This document shows, in pieces, positions 24,591-35,376 of a stretch of DNA of 64,000 nucleotides; positions within the stretch are counted from its first letter, which is position 1; each line of letters opens with the position of its first letter. The position numbers and the translations under genes are program-made. The notes under the pieces were generated by a model. It did not search any database. It was not told the origin of the DNA and saw nothing but the letters and a program-made list of their open reading frames with translations. This DNA is from Heliocidaris erythrogramma (lineage: Eukaryota > Echinodermata > Echinoidea > Camarodonta > Echinometridae). The DNA lies in assembly GCA_025617745.1 (NCBI GenBank), contig CM046873.1:24411547-24475546 (forward strand), read 5' to 3'.

Positions 24591-24973
24591 GGAGGTTGCT
24601 CTTTCAAAAAATTGTTTAGAATCTGAAGCAGCCCGCAATGTGTCATGTAACAAATTTTGGCAGTTTTCTATTACCTCATTTAAGATAAAGCTGTGACATT
24701 ACTTTCATTCTGCAGAAATACTCTGTACGCATGTATGTATTTAAAAAAAGTACTTAATCCATACTGTGATGTCCCTTTCATCAGAATAGACCCCTTCATG
24801 TTATTTATTTATTTCAAGAATGAAATTCATTTTGTTTTATATTCCATATTATTGTCAGTTGTGAAAAGGTATTTCATGTTAATCAACGTAGATATCAAGG
24901 TATGTGTGTCATAATTTTGAGATTAAATTCAGTGAAGTAGCAGCGATACTTTTCATGGTGGAGAAACTGAATA

Positions 24974-25350
24974 GTAGGTTTAGTTCTTCAGGGTTACACC
25001 ATGTAATGTAATGTAATGTAATGGGAGTTATCATTCAGCGAAAATCAGGAACTTGATCTTTATTCAGAGAAAACAATAGCACCGCCATGTACTTTCTGTG
25101 TGCAGGATAATTATAGCGCCACCAGTGACCAGAATGAGAATGCAGCCGTGAATGAAATGTGAATCAGATCCCTTCGTAGGCAATATATAACCTCCACTGG
25201 GCAGTGCTCTATTTATTCTCCTGATGACGATCAGAGCATACTGATCGAAACGTCGAGAACCACAGAGCTCTTAGCGCAGCTCAACAGCCCTTTTCAGGGT
25301 TCTTCTTCTTTGAAAGATTACATGGTGTAACCCTGAAGAACTAAACCTAC
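24974..25350. mobile_element. Penelope-like element fragment with inverted arms, copy 1
   Basis: Perfect 34-bp inverted repeats (GTAGGTTTAGTTCTTCAGGG and on, 24974-25007, and the complement 25317-25350) bracket a segment with a hammerhead-like core. Hammerhead motifs in LTR-like parts are a known hallmark of Penelope-like retroelements. No reverse transcriptase or GIY-YIG frame is present, so the family assignment is an inference from the ribozyme alone. Confidence 0.5.
25216..25259 (+). ncRNA. Hammerhead-ribozyme-like motif, copy 1
   Basis: Stem I TTCTC (25216-25220) pairs with GAGAA (25255-25259). The core CTGATGA (25221-25227) is followed by one unpaired C, a 6-bp stem II GATCAG/CTGATC with loop AGCATA, then GAAA (25247-25250). 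ACGTC follows, with predicted cleavage after 25254. ACGT is palindromic, so stem III would have to form between two molecules or tandem copies, as in Penelope-associated hammerheads. The extra C is atypical of a textbook core and makes activity uncertain. Confidence 0.6.
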
Positions 25351-26900
25351 AATTAAGATTAAATTTGCATGGAGGTTGTCGATCGAAGATCTCATTGTAG
25401 AAGCATAAATAGCGTGTATATTCATTATCCGACTACACGTGTGCTCCTTGGTCATGTTGGTTTTAAATGCGTTGCAACTTTGGCTTCTTTTTATTGGTGT
25501 TGTAATGGTGGTTTAGCTTTCAGGAGAGCATTATTATTTTCTGTCCTTTCTTATGTTATTAATGACCGTTAAATTTTTGAATTGTTTAAGAAGGGTGGAT
25601 GAATATATTTTTTAACATGTTTTTCAACTTTATATTTCATATATGATTTTTCACCTTATGAATAACGCTGACATATTTCCCCTTTACCGAGTATATCGTT
25701 ATTTTATACAGTGTGAATGCTGAATTATTTCATTCGTAAAAGCAATCACTTAAATGTTATGTAACATGATATTGTGTATAATTGTGCAATGTGTGTCTGT
25801 TAAATCTATATTGAATGACGTCACATGAAGCAAGCAGAGCCAAGATCGGGAGAAAGACTGAGGGAATATAACATGTTTGAATAGTTTGACAAAAGTCCAT
25901 TATTCCGGGGGAAAACGAAGGCAGCATCGCAACGCGTAATAATCAATTATAAGAAGAATTACTAGCATTGAATGTGCCCTTTATTTTTTCCCCATAATAT
26001 GATTTTTACAAATGCCGCTAGTCCTAGTCCGCTAGATCTGTGTGTAGGGTTAGTGAGGGGAGGGTGTTGGTTAGAAAGCGAAGGGTTTATATTTTTTCTA
26101 CAAATTATATTAATTTGTTCAATAAATCATTTGAAATTATTACATAAGTGGAGGTAGGTAAATTTATTTGAACCAATTGTGTTAACCACCACCTTTACCA
26201 ATCGGGTCGCGACCGCAAATATGTTTGTACAGTATTTGTATATTGATACTCAGCCTACCACTAGTTCGATGAAATTTTGCTTAGGATTTCGAAGTTGAAT
26301 CGTGGTGTTGATTCACGATAATGTTTACAAAATACTACAAGGTATTAATCATAATTATCAAAATCGCACGAGAGTAGAAAAGGTGTAAAGACTGAGTCTT
26401 CTGTCGGGGCAGTGATGAGAATAAAGCAGAAAATGGATTACATATAGGAGAAATGGACAGAATGAGCGAGAGAGGGAGAGCATAAATGGGAAGGGGAATT
26501 AGAAAAGAAAGACGAGAGAGGAAGAGATAGAGAGAAAGAGAGAGAGAGAAAGAGAGAGAGAGAAAGAGAGAGAGAAAGGGAGAGAGTGGGGGAGCCGAAC
26601 AGTGCTTATATATGTTTATATTTAGAATGTTAGAAAAGTAAGCTACAATAAGTAATTGGTGATCATTGGTTTAATTTATGGGGGGGGGGGGGGGGAGGCT
26701 AAAATTATGTTCTGTGGTTGGTCTGTAAACATAACAAGAACAATTGCTTATCATGTAAGATGTAGTGGAAAAAATAAAACACTATGATTGACCCTGCAAA
26801 GTATTTTATGTATAAAGTTTCAAATCATATTGAACGATGTTGCATGTACGTCACGTCTGTAGTTTGGCAGTGTAGGCACTTGTAATAATGACCCTCTGTC

Positions 26901-27560
26901 AATGTAATAACAAAGCCTAACCTGAAATCGGAAATATCGCAATGGTGTCATGCACTGGATTAGGTATTGAAGGATCTGTAGCCCCCTTTTTAACTACTAA
27001 ACATAGGATGAGGGAGAGGGAGAGAGAGACAAATACAGAGACAGACAAACAGAGAGACAGAGAGACAGAGACAGACAAACAGACAGAGAGGGGAAGGTAA
27101 AGAGGGGGAAAGGAATAAAGATGGCGATGAAGGCATAGGAAATGATGGCACCCCTTCCTAACCCTCCCCTCCTTCCTGGCTTTAGTGAGGATTATTTTCT
27201 GGACCCCCCCCCCCCCCCCCCTCCATCCCATCCCATAGAATAGAATGATCTTTTAACCTCCACATGGCGGACTATGGTAAAAAATATATATATATTATAT
27301 ATATATATATTACGACTGACCTTCAACTACCGACCCTCGACCCCCCCCCCCCCCTTTAAAAAAAATGAATTTGACGAAGAAGAAAATAAAATAAAATATA
27401 GAACGTTGAATTCCACTAAAACCTGAGGTAAAGTGGCTAATTAAATGTGTGTGGAGTCTATAATCTTTAGAACGCATAAAGAACAGTAGCCGTAAATTAA
27501 AATGTGTGTGGTTGCAAAAGCTTACAATCTATTTCTATCTATCTGTCTATGTATATGATT
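26901..27560. repeat. Unit A, paralogue of 54.96-55.68 kb
   Basis: Markers ACAAAGCCTAAC, GAAATCGGAAAT and GTAGCCCCCTTT and the long C run (27205-27220) match 54960-55220. GTAGCCGTAAATTAAAATGTG (27487) matches the segment near 55628. It contains GA-rich and TA microsatellites. Confidence 0.75.
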
Positions 27561-28307
27561 ACAGATTGCTACATGATACCTTTCAGGCATGTATGTCTAT
27601 GTTCTCATTTTGTGTATCAAGGTGTGTTGTATCTTTTTTCAGAGTGTTATTCACTGATTCTTTCATATCGCCTGTAAGTTATGTTGTTAATAGGATATAG
27701 ACCTAATATCATCTTATGTATCAACCGTCACCATTTTATTTACACCACAGTCACACCGCCAAACTGACCCACACCGACTGCAAACGGTCCGATTCTTGAC
27801 CATTGGCGGCAATGTTATTTTCTTTTTCGGTCTGTTGTCGGTCTTATTTGTGTCACTGTGGTATAGGATTGTCTAGCCTCATTTTATGCACACCTCCTCA
27901 TTCTTATGCTAGTTATAAATAAGATGGTTTGATTGTGAGTCATTTATATATCAGAGTTTCACCCTCGTTTCCTACGATCCGACATTTTGTGGCGATATTA
28001 TGTTACGCCTATGAGGGTTAGGTACAGTTTGGTCCAGGGGTGAATAAAATATGGACTAATGTCAAATGTTGACCACGGAGCAACTGTCACAAGAAAATTA
28101 TATTGCACATTTTGTTGTTGCTTATTTCCCATGCCTTGTATGCATCTTTCAGGTACTAGGAATAAATAATTGTAACAATTTTTTTTCTCCAACAGAGGTC
28201 TATGAAATACAAGTCATGCTTCTTTAATAGAGTCCTCAACTGATGTTTTCCTTTACAATTATAATGTTTACAATATAAAAATTGTCGCTTTATCAGTGTA
28301 GACAATG
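27561..28307. repeat. Unit A, paralogue of 39.8-40.1 and 62.2-62.5 kb; no TRIM gene between
   Basis: GATTACAGATTGCTACATGA, TTCACTGATTCTTTCA and the TATAGACCTA region correspond to sequence that lies downstream of both TRIM genes. Sequence matching the upstream side ends near 27550, so the whole TRIM-bearing segment is missing here. No gene. Confidence 0.7.
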
Positions 28308-29020
28308 AATTATGTTCTGTTATATCTATGATCAATTCATATATTTGTAATGTCCCTGTTTTTAATTTTCATATGTACTATTTCAAAAAAGTGTAAAAGA
28401 TATACATGTTTGTGAAAATCAATAATCATTAAAAATTTGAAACTTTGAAATATCAGTCAAATGTAATTTATATCCTAAAATATACTATTTCTTAAAAAAT
28501 GACAAATAATTAACCAGCTTAGTAAACGAAGAAGCTTGATGGGAGGAATTTTAATTTGTAAATACATTTTTAGGCATTTTACTCTCAGTGTTAAAGATCG
28601 TATGCTCGATCTGTAATGAAAAACACAAGTCAGAAAAAATTGGAACCAGCAGGATTCAAACCTGTCATCTACTGCTTGCCGGGCAGCGACCATTAACCAG
28701 CTTGTTATTGATTGATTGACAAAAACCGGAAGATAGGCATCGTCTGTAATATTGTGTAAATATACGATTTTTTTTTTATTTCCTAAGGTTATACCAACTT
28801 TCGCTTCATCCGTCTGAACCATAACCAAGTCCATTATGTTCTGTTATGTCTAGTTTTCAATTTATATATTTGTTATGGTCCTGTTTTTATTGTTCAGATG
28901 TACTGTTTTCCAAAAAATGAAAAATATATATACACACGTTCGTGAAAATCAATAAACTTTGAATTATCAATCAAATGTAATTCATATCCTAACATATACT
29001 TGCGCTTAAACATGACGAAT
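28308..29020. repeat. Local direct duplication with a SINE fragment between copies
   Basis: 28308-28490 and 28838-29015 are diverged direct copies (TATATTTGTAATG.CCCTGTTTTTA, GTGAAAATCAATAA, AATGTAATT.ATATCCTA), about 525 bases apart. A tRNA-like fragment lies between them. No gene. Confidence 0.75.
28645..28705 (-). repeat. tRNA-derived SINE fragment
   Basis: On the - strand TGGTTAATGGTCGC (28686-28699) resembles an A box and AGGTTTGAATCC (28652-28663) a B box. There is no complete cloverleaf. It could be a tRNA pseudogene. Confidence 0.45.
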
Positions 29021-29089
29021 ATATTACTTTATCATCTGTAATGTTGTGTGTATATACAAATACAGTGTAGTTTTATTTTTATTCTTATT

Positions 29090-30520
29090 TGCTAAGGTAA
29101 GGAAACTGAATGTGATTGCCATTAGAGTTCGATCGCATCCTTTACTGATGTAAATGAAATTGAAATCTTTAAACTGTATCCTTTTTCCTTCTCCTAGATG
29201 TCATATCGGAGAAATGAAGTGGCAGAGAGAGAGAGAGAGGGAGAAAGGGGTGAGAGAGAGAGAGGGAGAGGGGGAACGGGGTGAGAGAAATAGAGACTGA
29301 AGGAGAGAGAGAGAGAGAGAGTAAGTGGAGACAGACAGATAGCGATAAGCTATTGAGACCGGGCATTGCAGGGAGAAAGGTAAAAGTGCCCATATTATGT
29401 ATCCCGTCATATAATTATGTAAGAAATAATTTTGTACACTGTGAATATGAAAAAAGTTATAAAAATGTTACACCTCGCGTGATGTGTGATATATCGAGCG
29501 AAATAATCACTTACAATATTTATACATTTTGCGTCAACAATGAAAGAATAGAAGTGCAGGAAGGTGATTTGAATTCAATGGATGGAAAGTGCACAAAAAG
29601 AAGAAGACAATAATACATCATTTAAACGATACCTGTGCATATTATACAATCCCCCTCTCCTCCTTCCCCAACACCCACTACACCAAGCCCCTTATCACGC
29701 CTATAAAGAGGATATTGGTACCACGCCCCTTATGCTTATCGCGCCTGTAAAGAAGGTATATGTGCGGATTGTTCGATGAATAGCTATGTATGTTTGTGTG
29801 TGATAGAGATAGAGAGAGAGAGAGAGACAGATAGACAGACAGCCGAGATAAGCTATTGAGACCGGGCATTGCAGGGAGAGAGGGCAAAGTGCTCATACTA
29901 TGTATCCCGTCATATATGTAAGAAATAATTATGTATACTCTGAATATGAAAATGTTACAACCTCAAAGGATGTGTGATATATCAAGCGAAATAATCATTT
30001 TAATATTTACATTCGTCGCAACAATAGAGTTTTAAAGATAATATGTGTGTCAAAGAAACGAATACAATATATATTTTGATAATCATGGAATACTGTCGTG
30101 CAGAAAGGTGAATGAATGAATTGTTGGAAGTTGAACAAAGAGAAGAAGAAGAAGAAAATATTATATCATTTAAACGATACCTATACCTATTATACACCTC
30201 CCCCATCCCCCACCACCACGTCACGCCCCTTATGCTTATCACGCCTGTAAAGAAGGTATTGGTGCCGATTGTTCGATGAATAGAGATGTATGTTTTTAAA
30301 AATAAATAACTTCTCTCTCTCTCTCTCTCTCCCTCCCTCACTATCGCTTTTCCTTTCTCTTGCTCTTTCCTGCCCCCATTTTCTCCCTCTCCCTCTCTAA
30401 TTAGCTAATTCACTTCACCAATACTCTTATAGCCAGTCACTACCGAACAAACAATAACATATCATGCATAAGCTGCTTTAATTCATTTGGCACTATTGAT
30501 ATAAATCTCTCTTGTCTGTG
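29090..30520. repeat. Partial unit with an internal duplication of about 500 bp
   Basis: The segment with GATAAGCTATTGAGACCGGG next to GA tracts occurs at 29343 and again at 29845. The CACGCCCCTTATGCTTATC and ATTGTTCGATGAATAG blocks are likewise repeated (about 29720 and 30222). The right end carries AGCCAGTCACTACCGAA, as in the other units. No gene. Confidence 0.8.
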
Positions 30521-30847
30521 ATAGTTATGATATGATATGGCCTATTTTTCATGGTGGAAATCTACGAATAAAATCAACAAAATTGTTAATGAAACAAGTA
30601 ATTTATTCTTTTTTGTCAAAAGCTCAACAACAACAACAACAACCAAATTATGTTTATGGTGATTTGATTAAAACCCATTATCAACCACTTTGCTTGAAAT
30701 ATGATGGACATAATATTCACATCCCTTTACTATACTTATCAATATCAGGACCAAAATCAACTTTCCACTGCGATAAAAAAAATTAAGAAAAATAACGGTG
30801 CTGACGGTATGGGCCGACAGGGGGCGCATACTCATAATGTGTCACTA

Positions 30848-31058
30848 CACTCTTAGAAATATTGGGCAAAATTTTACCCAAATTTTACCCAACATGAGGG
30901 TCCTTATGAGTCCGACCAACTTTTGGGTAAACTTTACCAATTTCATTCTTATTTTTGACCAATGTTGGGTAAATGCATGTAAAAGTTGAGCAAGATTTAA
31001 CCAACCTATGCCCAATCTTCATTTACCCAGTGGCATTTACCCAACATTTCTAAGAGTG
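30848..31058. mobile_element. TA-flanked MITE, 211 bp
   Basis: Inverted ends CACTCTTAGAAAT and ATTTCTAAGAGTG lie inside TA dinucleotides, which suits a Tc1/mariner-type target duplication. The interior has many TTTACCCA and TGGGTAAA copies in both orientations, so the transcript would fold strongly. No coding capacity. Confidence 0.8.
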
Positions 31059-31686
31059 TATGATAAGGCGATCTATTTGAAGATATAAATGACAAAATGA
31101 TAATGGTGAAAGGCTTTTCATCAACATTTAAAATACGTATTTGAAAAACTATAATGAATAAATGAGCTGATGAATCGCGTATGCAAGCAAACTTTTGTCA
31201 TGACACTTTTGTCAAAAAAAAAAAAAGAATTGGGTGTTTATCAATATGCAGACACATTTTGATGATAATTATAACAGTTAGGCCTATATGTTATTATACA
31301 GACATTTTATTTATCTTTAGACGAAATAGATAAATATGTTATTCTTATACATCGGTGGGAGAAAGATGAGAGCTAGAAATATAAAAAAGAGCCAGTCTAA
31401 AATGCAAGTACACATCATTTGTATAAATAAGGGCACACATACACACAGAGTATAAGGAATAAAGACATACACGAGAAAAGATTCCATTTCACATAATCTT
31501 CATCGCAAGTCAACCCTTAACAATAGGTACGTTCACACGTAGAGCGATAGCATCGATGCTATCGAGGTGTCGATGCTATTTTGGTGAAGACCAGATAGTG
31601 TCGAGACCAAACGCTGTCTGAACGCAGATAGTCATGAGATAGAAACGAGTTTCCAAACTATTCTTGCAGCGAGTTTAGCAGGAGTA

Positions 31687-32152
31687 CTGTAAAAGTGGTT
31701 TCTTTCGCGTACAGATACTTTCGCGGTTTCCATCGGTGCCGACTTTTTCGCGTGTGTTTAAATTCGCGGTCGGCAAAATCTGTGAATTCACAGTCGGCAA
31801 AAACTGTTTTTTTGCACATGAATGAATTCTTTTCTTTTACTAGTAACATCACCAACATACTCCAGAGTCCAGTACAATGACCACACAGGAGTTGACCTAT
31901 ATTGCGCGGTATCGCTGTGTACCGCTGCGTGGCTGTGTGTGGCATGTGGCAATGCGCGGAATCTTCGTGTGTGTGCAATAGCGTTGTATGTATACAGCGT
32001 GTAAGAAGCCGTAAGAGTTCAAAACATTTCCTAGCGTGGTTAATTTCGCGCGACTTTTCAAAACATTTTCGCGTGATTTTAAATTCGCGGTTCAATCTCA
32101 ACACGCGAAAAGCGCGAAAATAAAACCACCGCGAAAGAAACCACTTTTACAG
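31687..32152. mobile_element. TA-flanked MITE, 466 bp, CpG-rich ends
   Basis: Perfect 23-bp TIRs (CTGTAAAAGTGGTTTCTTTC and GCG) lie within TA on both sides (31685-31686, 32153-32154). The interior is dotted with TTCGCG and CGCGAAA. Open frames across it run in both directions and have no domain, so they are not called as genes. It is nested in the 2.6-kb element. Confidence 0.85.
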
Positions 32153-33088
32153 TAAGTCTCAGGATCCAGCCACATAGCATCGACGCTTTGCGGTAGACCA
32201 CCCACCGCGCTTGTGACTATTTGTAATGTGAGCGCAATCGCTGCTATCTTCACTCGCTGCTATTGTAATTCTGTCTGTTTCATGTGGTGCTATAATATAA
32301 TGCAATGTATTCATGCGATGTACCCTCTTCCCTACTTTTTTTTCTATTATCATTCTGTCTGTTTCATCTGGTATTGTAATGTAATGTGATGTATATAGGG
32401 GTAAGTAGGCTAATGTGTATACTGTGTGGTAAGGAAGGGGGTTGTTTTGTTGTTTGTTTGTTTGTTTGTTTGTTTTTTTTTTGGGGGGGGGGTTCCTTCT
32501 TTTTCTTTTTTATATATTATGACCAGGCACCACAAAACCACCCAAAAGTCGCACTGTGTGATTTTCAGTTAGAGCTCAATCAATGTGTTTTGGTTTGCAT
32601 GCATGGTCAAATTTTAGTTTTAGGTATTTCCTGAAAGAGTATACTTTTTTCTAAGTAATTTAAATTGTGGAGGCACCAAACAATCTAGAAGTGGTATTTT
32701 TGACAGCTTTTTATCAGACTTATGTGCGTCTTCTCTGGATTTTGTTGTGTTACTTTTCTTTTTCACGACCCTGAATACTTGTCTCATTTTAATCTCCTAT
32801 AAATCTCCCGGAGTAAGTTTTTGCATTGATACTTGTGCACTATGATAAACAGGATATGTCTATGTAGTATGCCAAGTTTTAGGACAATCTGATAATCCCT
32901 TCATAGAAATTTTCATTGAGTTCTATTCCTCCATTTGTCACCTTAGCACAACACTTTGCAAGTCAGAGTGCTTCAATAGACTGCAAACTTTAAACCCCTA
33001 TTAAGAAGTAACATTATGAGGGACTGTGCATTCTTCTCTTTGTACATTGAGTTATGAACATCCAATGAGTTATATATCATTTTAAAGC

Positions 33089-33188
33089 TGAGAATTGATT
33101 GATTGATTGATGGATGGATGGATGGATGGATGGAGGGAGGGAGGGAGGGAGGATGGGATGGGATGGGATGGGATGGGATGGGATGGGA

Positions 33189-33226
<38 letters not shown>

Positions 33227-33292
33227 GGATTTGATTTGATTTGATTTGATTTGATTTGATTTGATTTGATTTGATGTGATTTGATTTGATTG

Positions 33293-33334
<42 letters not shown>

Positions 33335-33340
33335 TTATTC
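33089..33340. repeat. GATT/GATG/GGGAT/TTGAT compound microsatellite
   Basis: A succession of pure blocks: (GATT)n, (GATG)n, (GGAG)n, (GGGAT)n, (GATT)n, (TTGAT)n, (GATT)n. It abuts what looks like the 3' end of a LINE and probably grew from its repeat tail. Confidence 0.95.
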
Positions 33341-33790
33341 ATCAGGTATATTGCAATACAAACACATCGAGGTACCATGACAGGATAGCCCATGAAAGCC
33401 GAAATGGCTTATTTCCAATGGGGTCCTTACCTAAATAACTGTTTAAAAAATACACATGAGAAAACACATTAGTACGGCTACAAGACTATCGTACAAGTAG
33501 GACAAGTAATAAGAATGTACTAAAGTAGCCAAATAAAACATAACATTTTTATAAAGTAGGCGAAGATTACATAAATGTGAAAACAAAACTTACTCAACGG
33601 AAAAAACTATATACAGAAAATCACAATGAAACTATCGATAAAAAACGTTGGTTACATAAGTCATATAATATAGGAAAAAATCTGCTCTTTCAGAATCAGA
33701 CCTTAACTAAACCAGAGAATATAGTGTGCATGCATGTGTTTTATTTTGGCATAAGATTGGAGTTCAGTCAATTTTGACATGTACAAGGTT
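33341..33790 (-). mobile_element. Probable LINE 3' UTR fragment
   Basis: Read on the - strand this ends in CCTGATGAATAAAATCAATC running into the AATC repeat, a common layout for CR1/L2-type LINE 3' ends. No coding part remains. The left boundary is estimated. Confidence 0.5.
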
Positions 33791-34138
33791 TATTTAAAAT
33801 TAAGTATTATAACACATGTATTTGCTACTTGATTGTATTATCGATATTACAAATGAATTGTTATTGTGTTATTATGTTGATTTATGAAGACAAATAAAAT
33901 ATTATTCAATACAAAAGCTTCGCATCATTATGACCCCTGTACACAAACTTCCGCGCGTTTGACCATGCATACCAATTATACTCGGGTCACTCTGTGTGGC
34001 GCAGTAATTGTTTTGACAGCCGGTGAGCGATGAATAGTCACAGTGGGTGATAGAAGCAAGTCGATCACGGCCTGTCTGAACGTACTGGAAATATTTTTGA
34101 AACTTACATAGCATCGATGCTATGTACTACGTGTGAAC

Positions 34139-35376
34139 ATAAATAATAATTGTTATATTTTCGTTTTTACCCTGACTTGAGCACGGTTGAAATCATGTGG
34201 ACCTTTGTTAAAAGAAGTTCAATGTAAAGTATTTGGTTTTCCCCAGGTGTATACAGAACTATGATGGGAATTGTACCCATGATCATGTGATATCTTAAAG
34301 CGCAGGGGTATTATGATAGAAGTTATACGAATAGGGTAAACCTGACTTATGTCTGAATGCCACGTCCTTTTTATAGGGATCCTGTTAATGTTCTTCATTT
34401 TACACTATGGATATTATGACCAACAAAAAATAACATTAAGCATTAATTTCTAAAACTTCAAAAACTTTAGAATAAATAAAGACAATGTTATCTTACCCTG
34501 TTTAATCATCAAGCCTTTTTTCTTTCAATGCAAATTGAAAGAAATTCAAAACGAAACAAACGAATTCAAAAGCTTAATACTTACACCTAACATCGCATTT
34601 ATTGTTTAATAATACAACCTGATCTTTAATTTACTTTAACTGTAATAAATCCTACATACCATTCTTTTCATTGGTACAATAATACAGGAATTTATACATA
34701 CGACGACACGTCACGCAATGTCATGCTCAAGCAGGTAAACCGAATGATCGAACTCGAAATCTATTGTAATCATCGTGGTATAAATGTTCTGTATGATCAA
34801 AACACAGTACAAGAGCAAACTACATCGCTGGCAAGCTAATTTATTCTCATTGTATTTATGGACAGTACTTGTCGACCGTGTACTAATTTATACTGCTATT
34901 GTCATGATTGTTACAACACTTCCGTAAGCGGACCATGATTTCAGCAACATAAGGTAATATTGTAGTTTGTTAAACGAGTGCATGTACACCATAAGTGAAC
35001 ATTTTATTTCTATGAACTGAGTAAACTGTTATATAGTTAACTGAACAAGATTTGATTTGAACAATTATACCAGAAAGCTGGAGTCTTTCCTAAGTATACC
35101 CATCGATATATATTCAACGAAAAAGAACTAGCAACAAAAGTATACTCTCTAAGGCTGTGTCACAGTATTTGGATAGGCTGTGAAAACAATATCTTCACTT
35201 CCTTCCAGTTTTCTTCTTTTCCCCCTTCCACTTCCCCACCCCTTTGGAAATCTGGATCGAGGGCAGTCGCCTTCATGTGCCCCCATTCCACCCCATTCCT
35301 CGAACGCCACCCCTGCTCTTACCAACGTAATTAAATCCTAACTGAGTTTTGGTAATTGTTTTAATTCCCATTAGAC
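34139..35376. other. Upstream region of TRIM gene 1
   Basis: No coding region. From about 34927 it is paralogous to sequence upstream of TRIM gene 2 (56083 onward; shared GCGGACCATGATTTCAGCAA), and 35180-35376 parallels 57650-57836. A first non-coding exon and promoter of TRIM gene 1 probably lie in or beyond this stretch, but no TATA box or exon boundary could be fixed. Confidence 0.55.
35336..35374 (+). promoter_or_regulatory. Probable 3' splice site before TRIM gene 1
   Basis: A branch-point-like CCTAACT (35336-35342), a T-rich run and ATTAG (AG at 35373-35374) lie directly before ACATGG. The same arrangement precedes TRIM gene 2, so the coding exon is probably spliced to an upstream 5' UTR exon. 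Confidence 0.6.

Larger units (their letters stand above)
24591..26900. repeat. Unit A, paralogue of 43.9-51.8 kb and 53.8-54.96 kb
   Basis: Shares GCCCGCAATGTGTC, ATGTCCCTTTCATCAGAATA, the hammerhead-like segment, AATGCCGCTAGTCCT and the GACTGAGTCTTCTGT plus GA-tract region with the later units. GA microsatellite at 26510-26590 and G run at 26681-26695. No gene. Confidence 0.8.
31531..34138. mobile_element. 2.6-kb TIR element with palindromic termini
   Basis: Left end GTTCACACGTAG..ATAGCATCGATGCTAT (31531-31562) and right end (34108-34138) are near-perfect inverted copies. Each includes the 16-bp palindrome ATAGCATCGATGCTAT. The target duplication is not clear. The interior holds a smaller MITE, a LINE 3' end with a tetranucleotide tract and no transposase frame, so it is non-autonomous or a composite. 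Confidence 0.7.

Noticed and set aside
31658..32104. 148-codon - strand frame
   Set aside because: Covers most of a perfect-TIR MITE and runs across its boundary; no domain and frames exist on the opposite strand too.
33089..33340. CRISPR-like or origin-like regular repeats
   Set aside because: They are plain 4-5 base microsatellite blocks without spacers, in a eukaryotic sequence.
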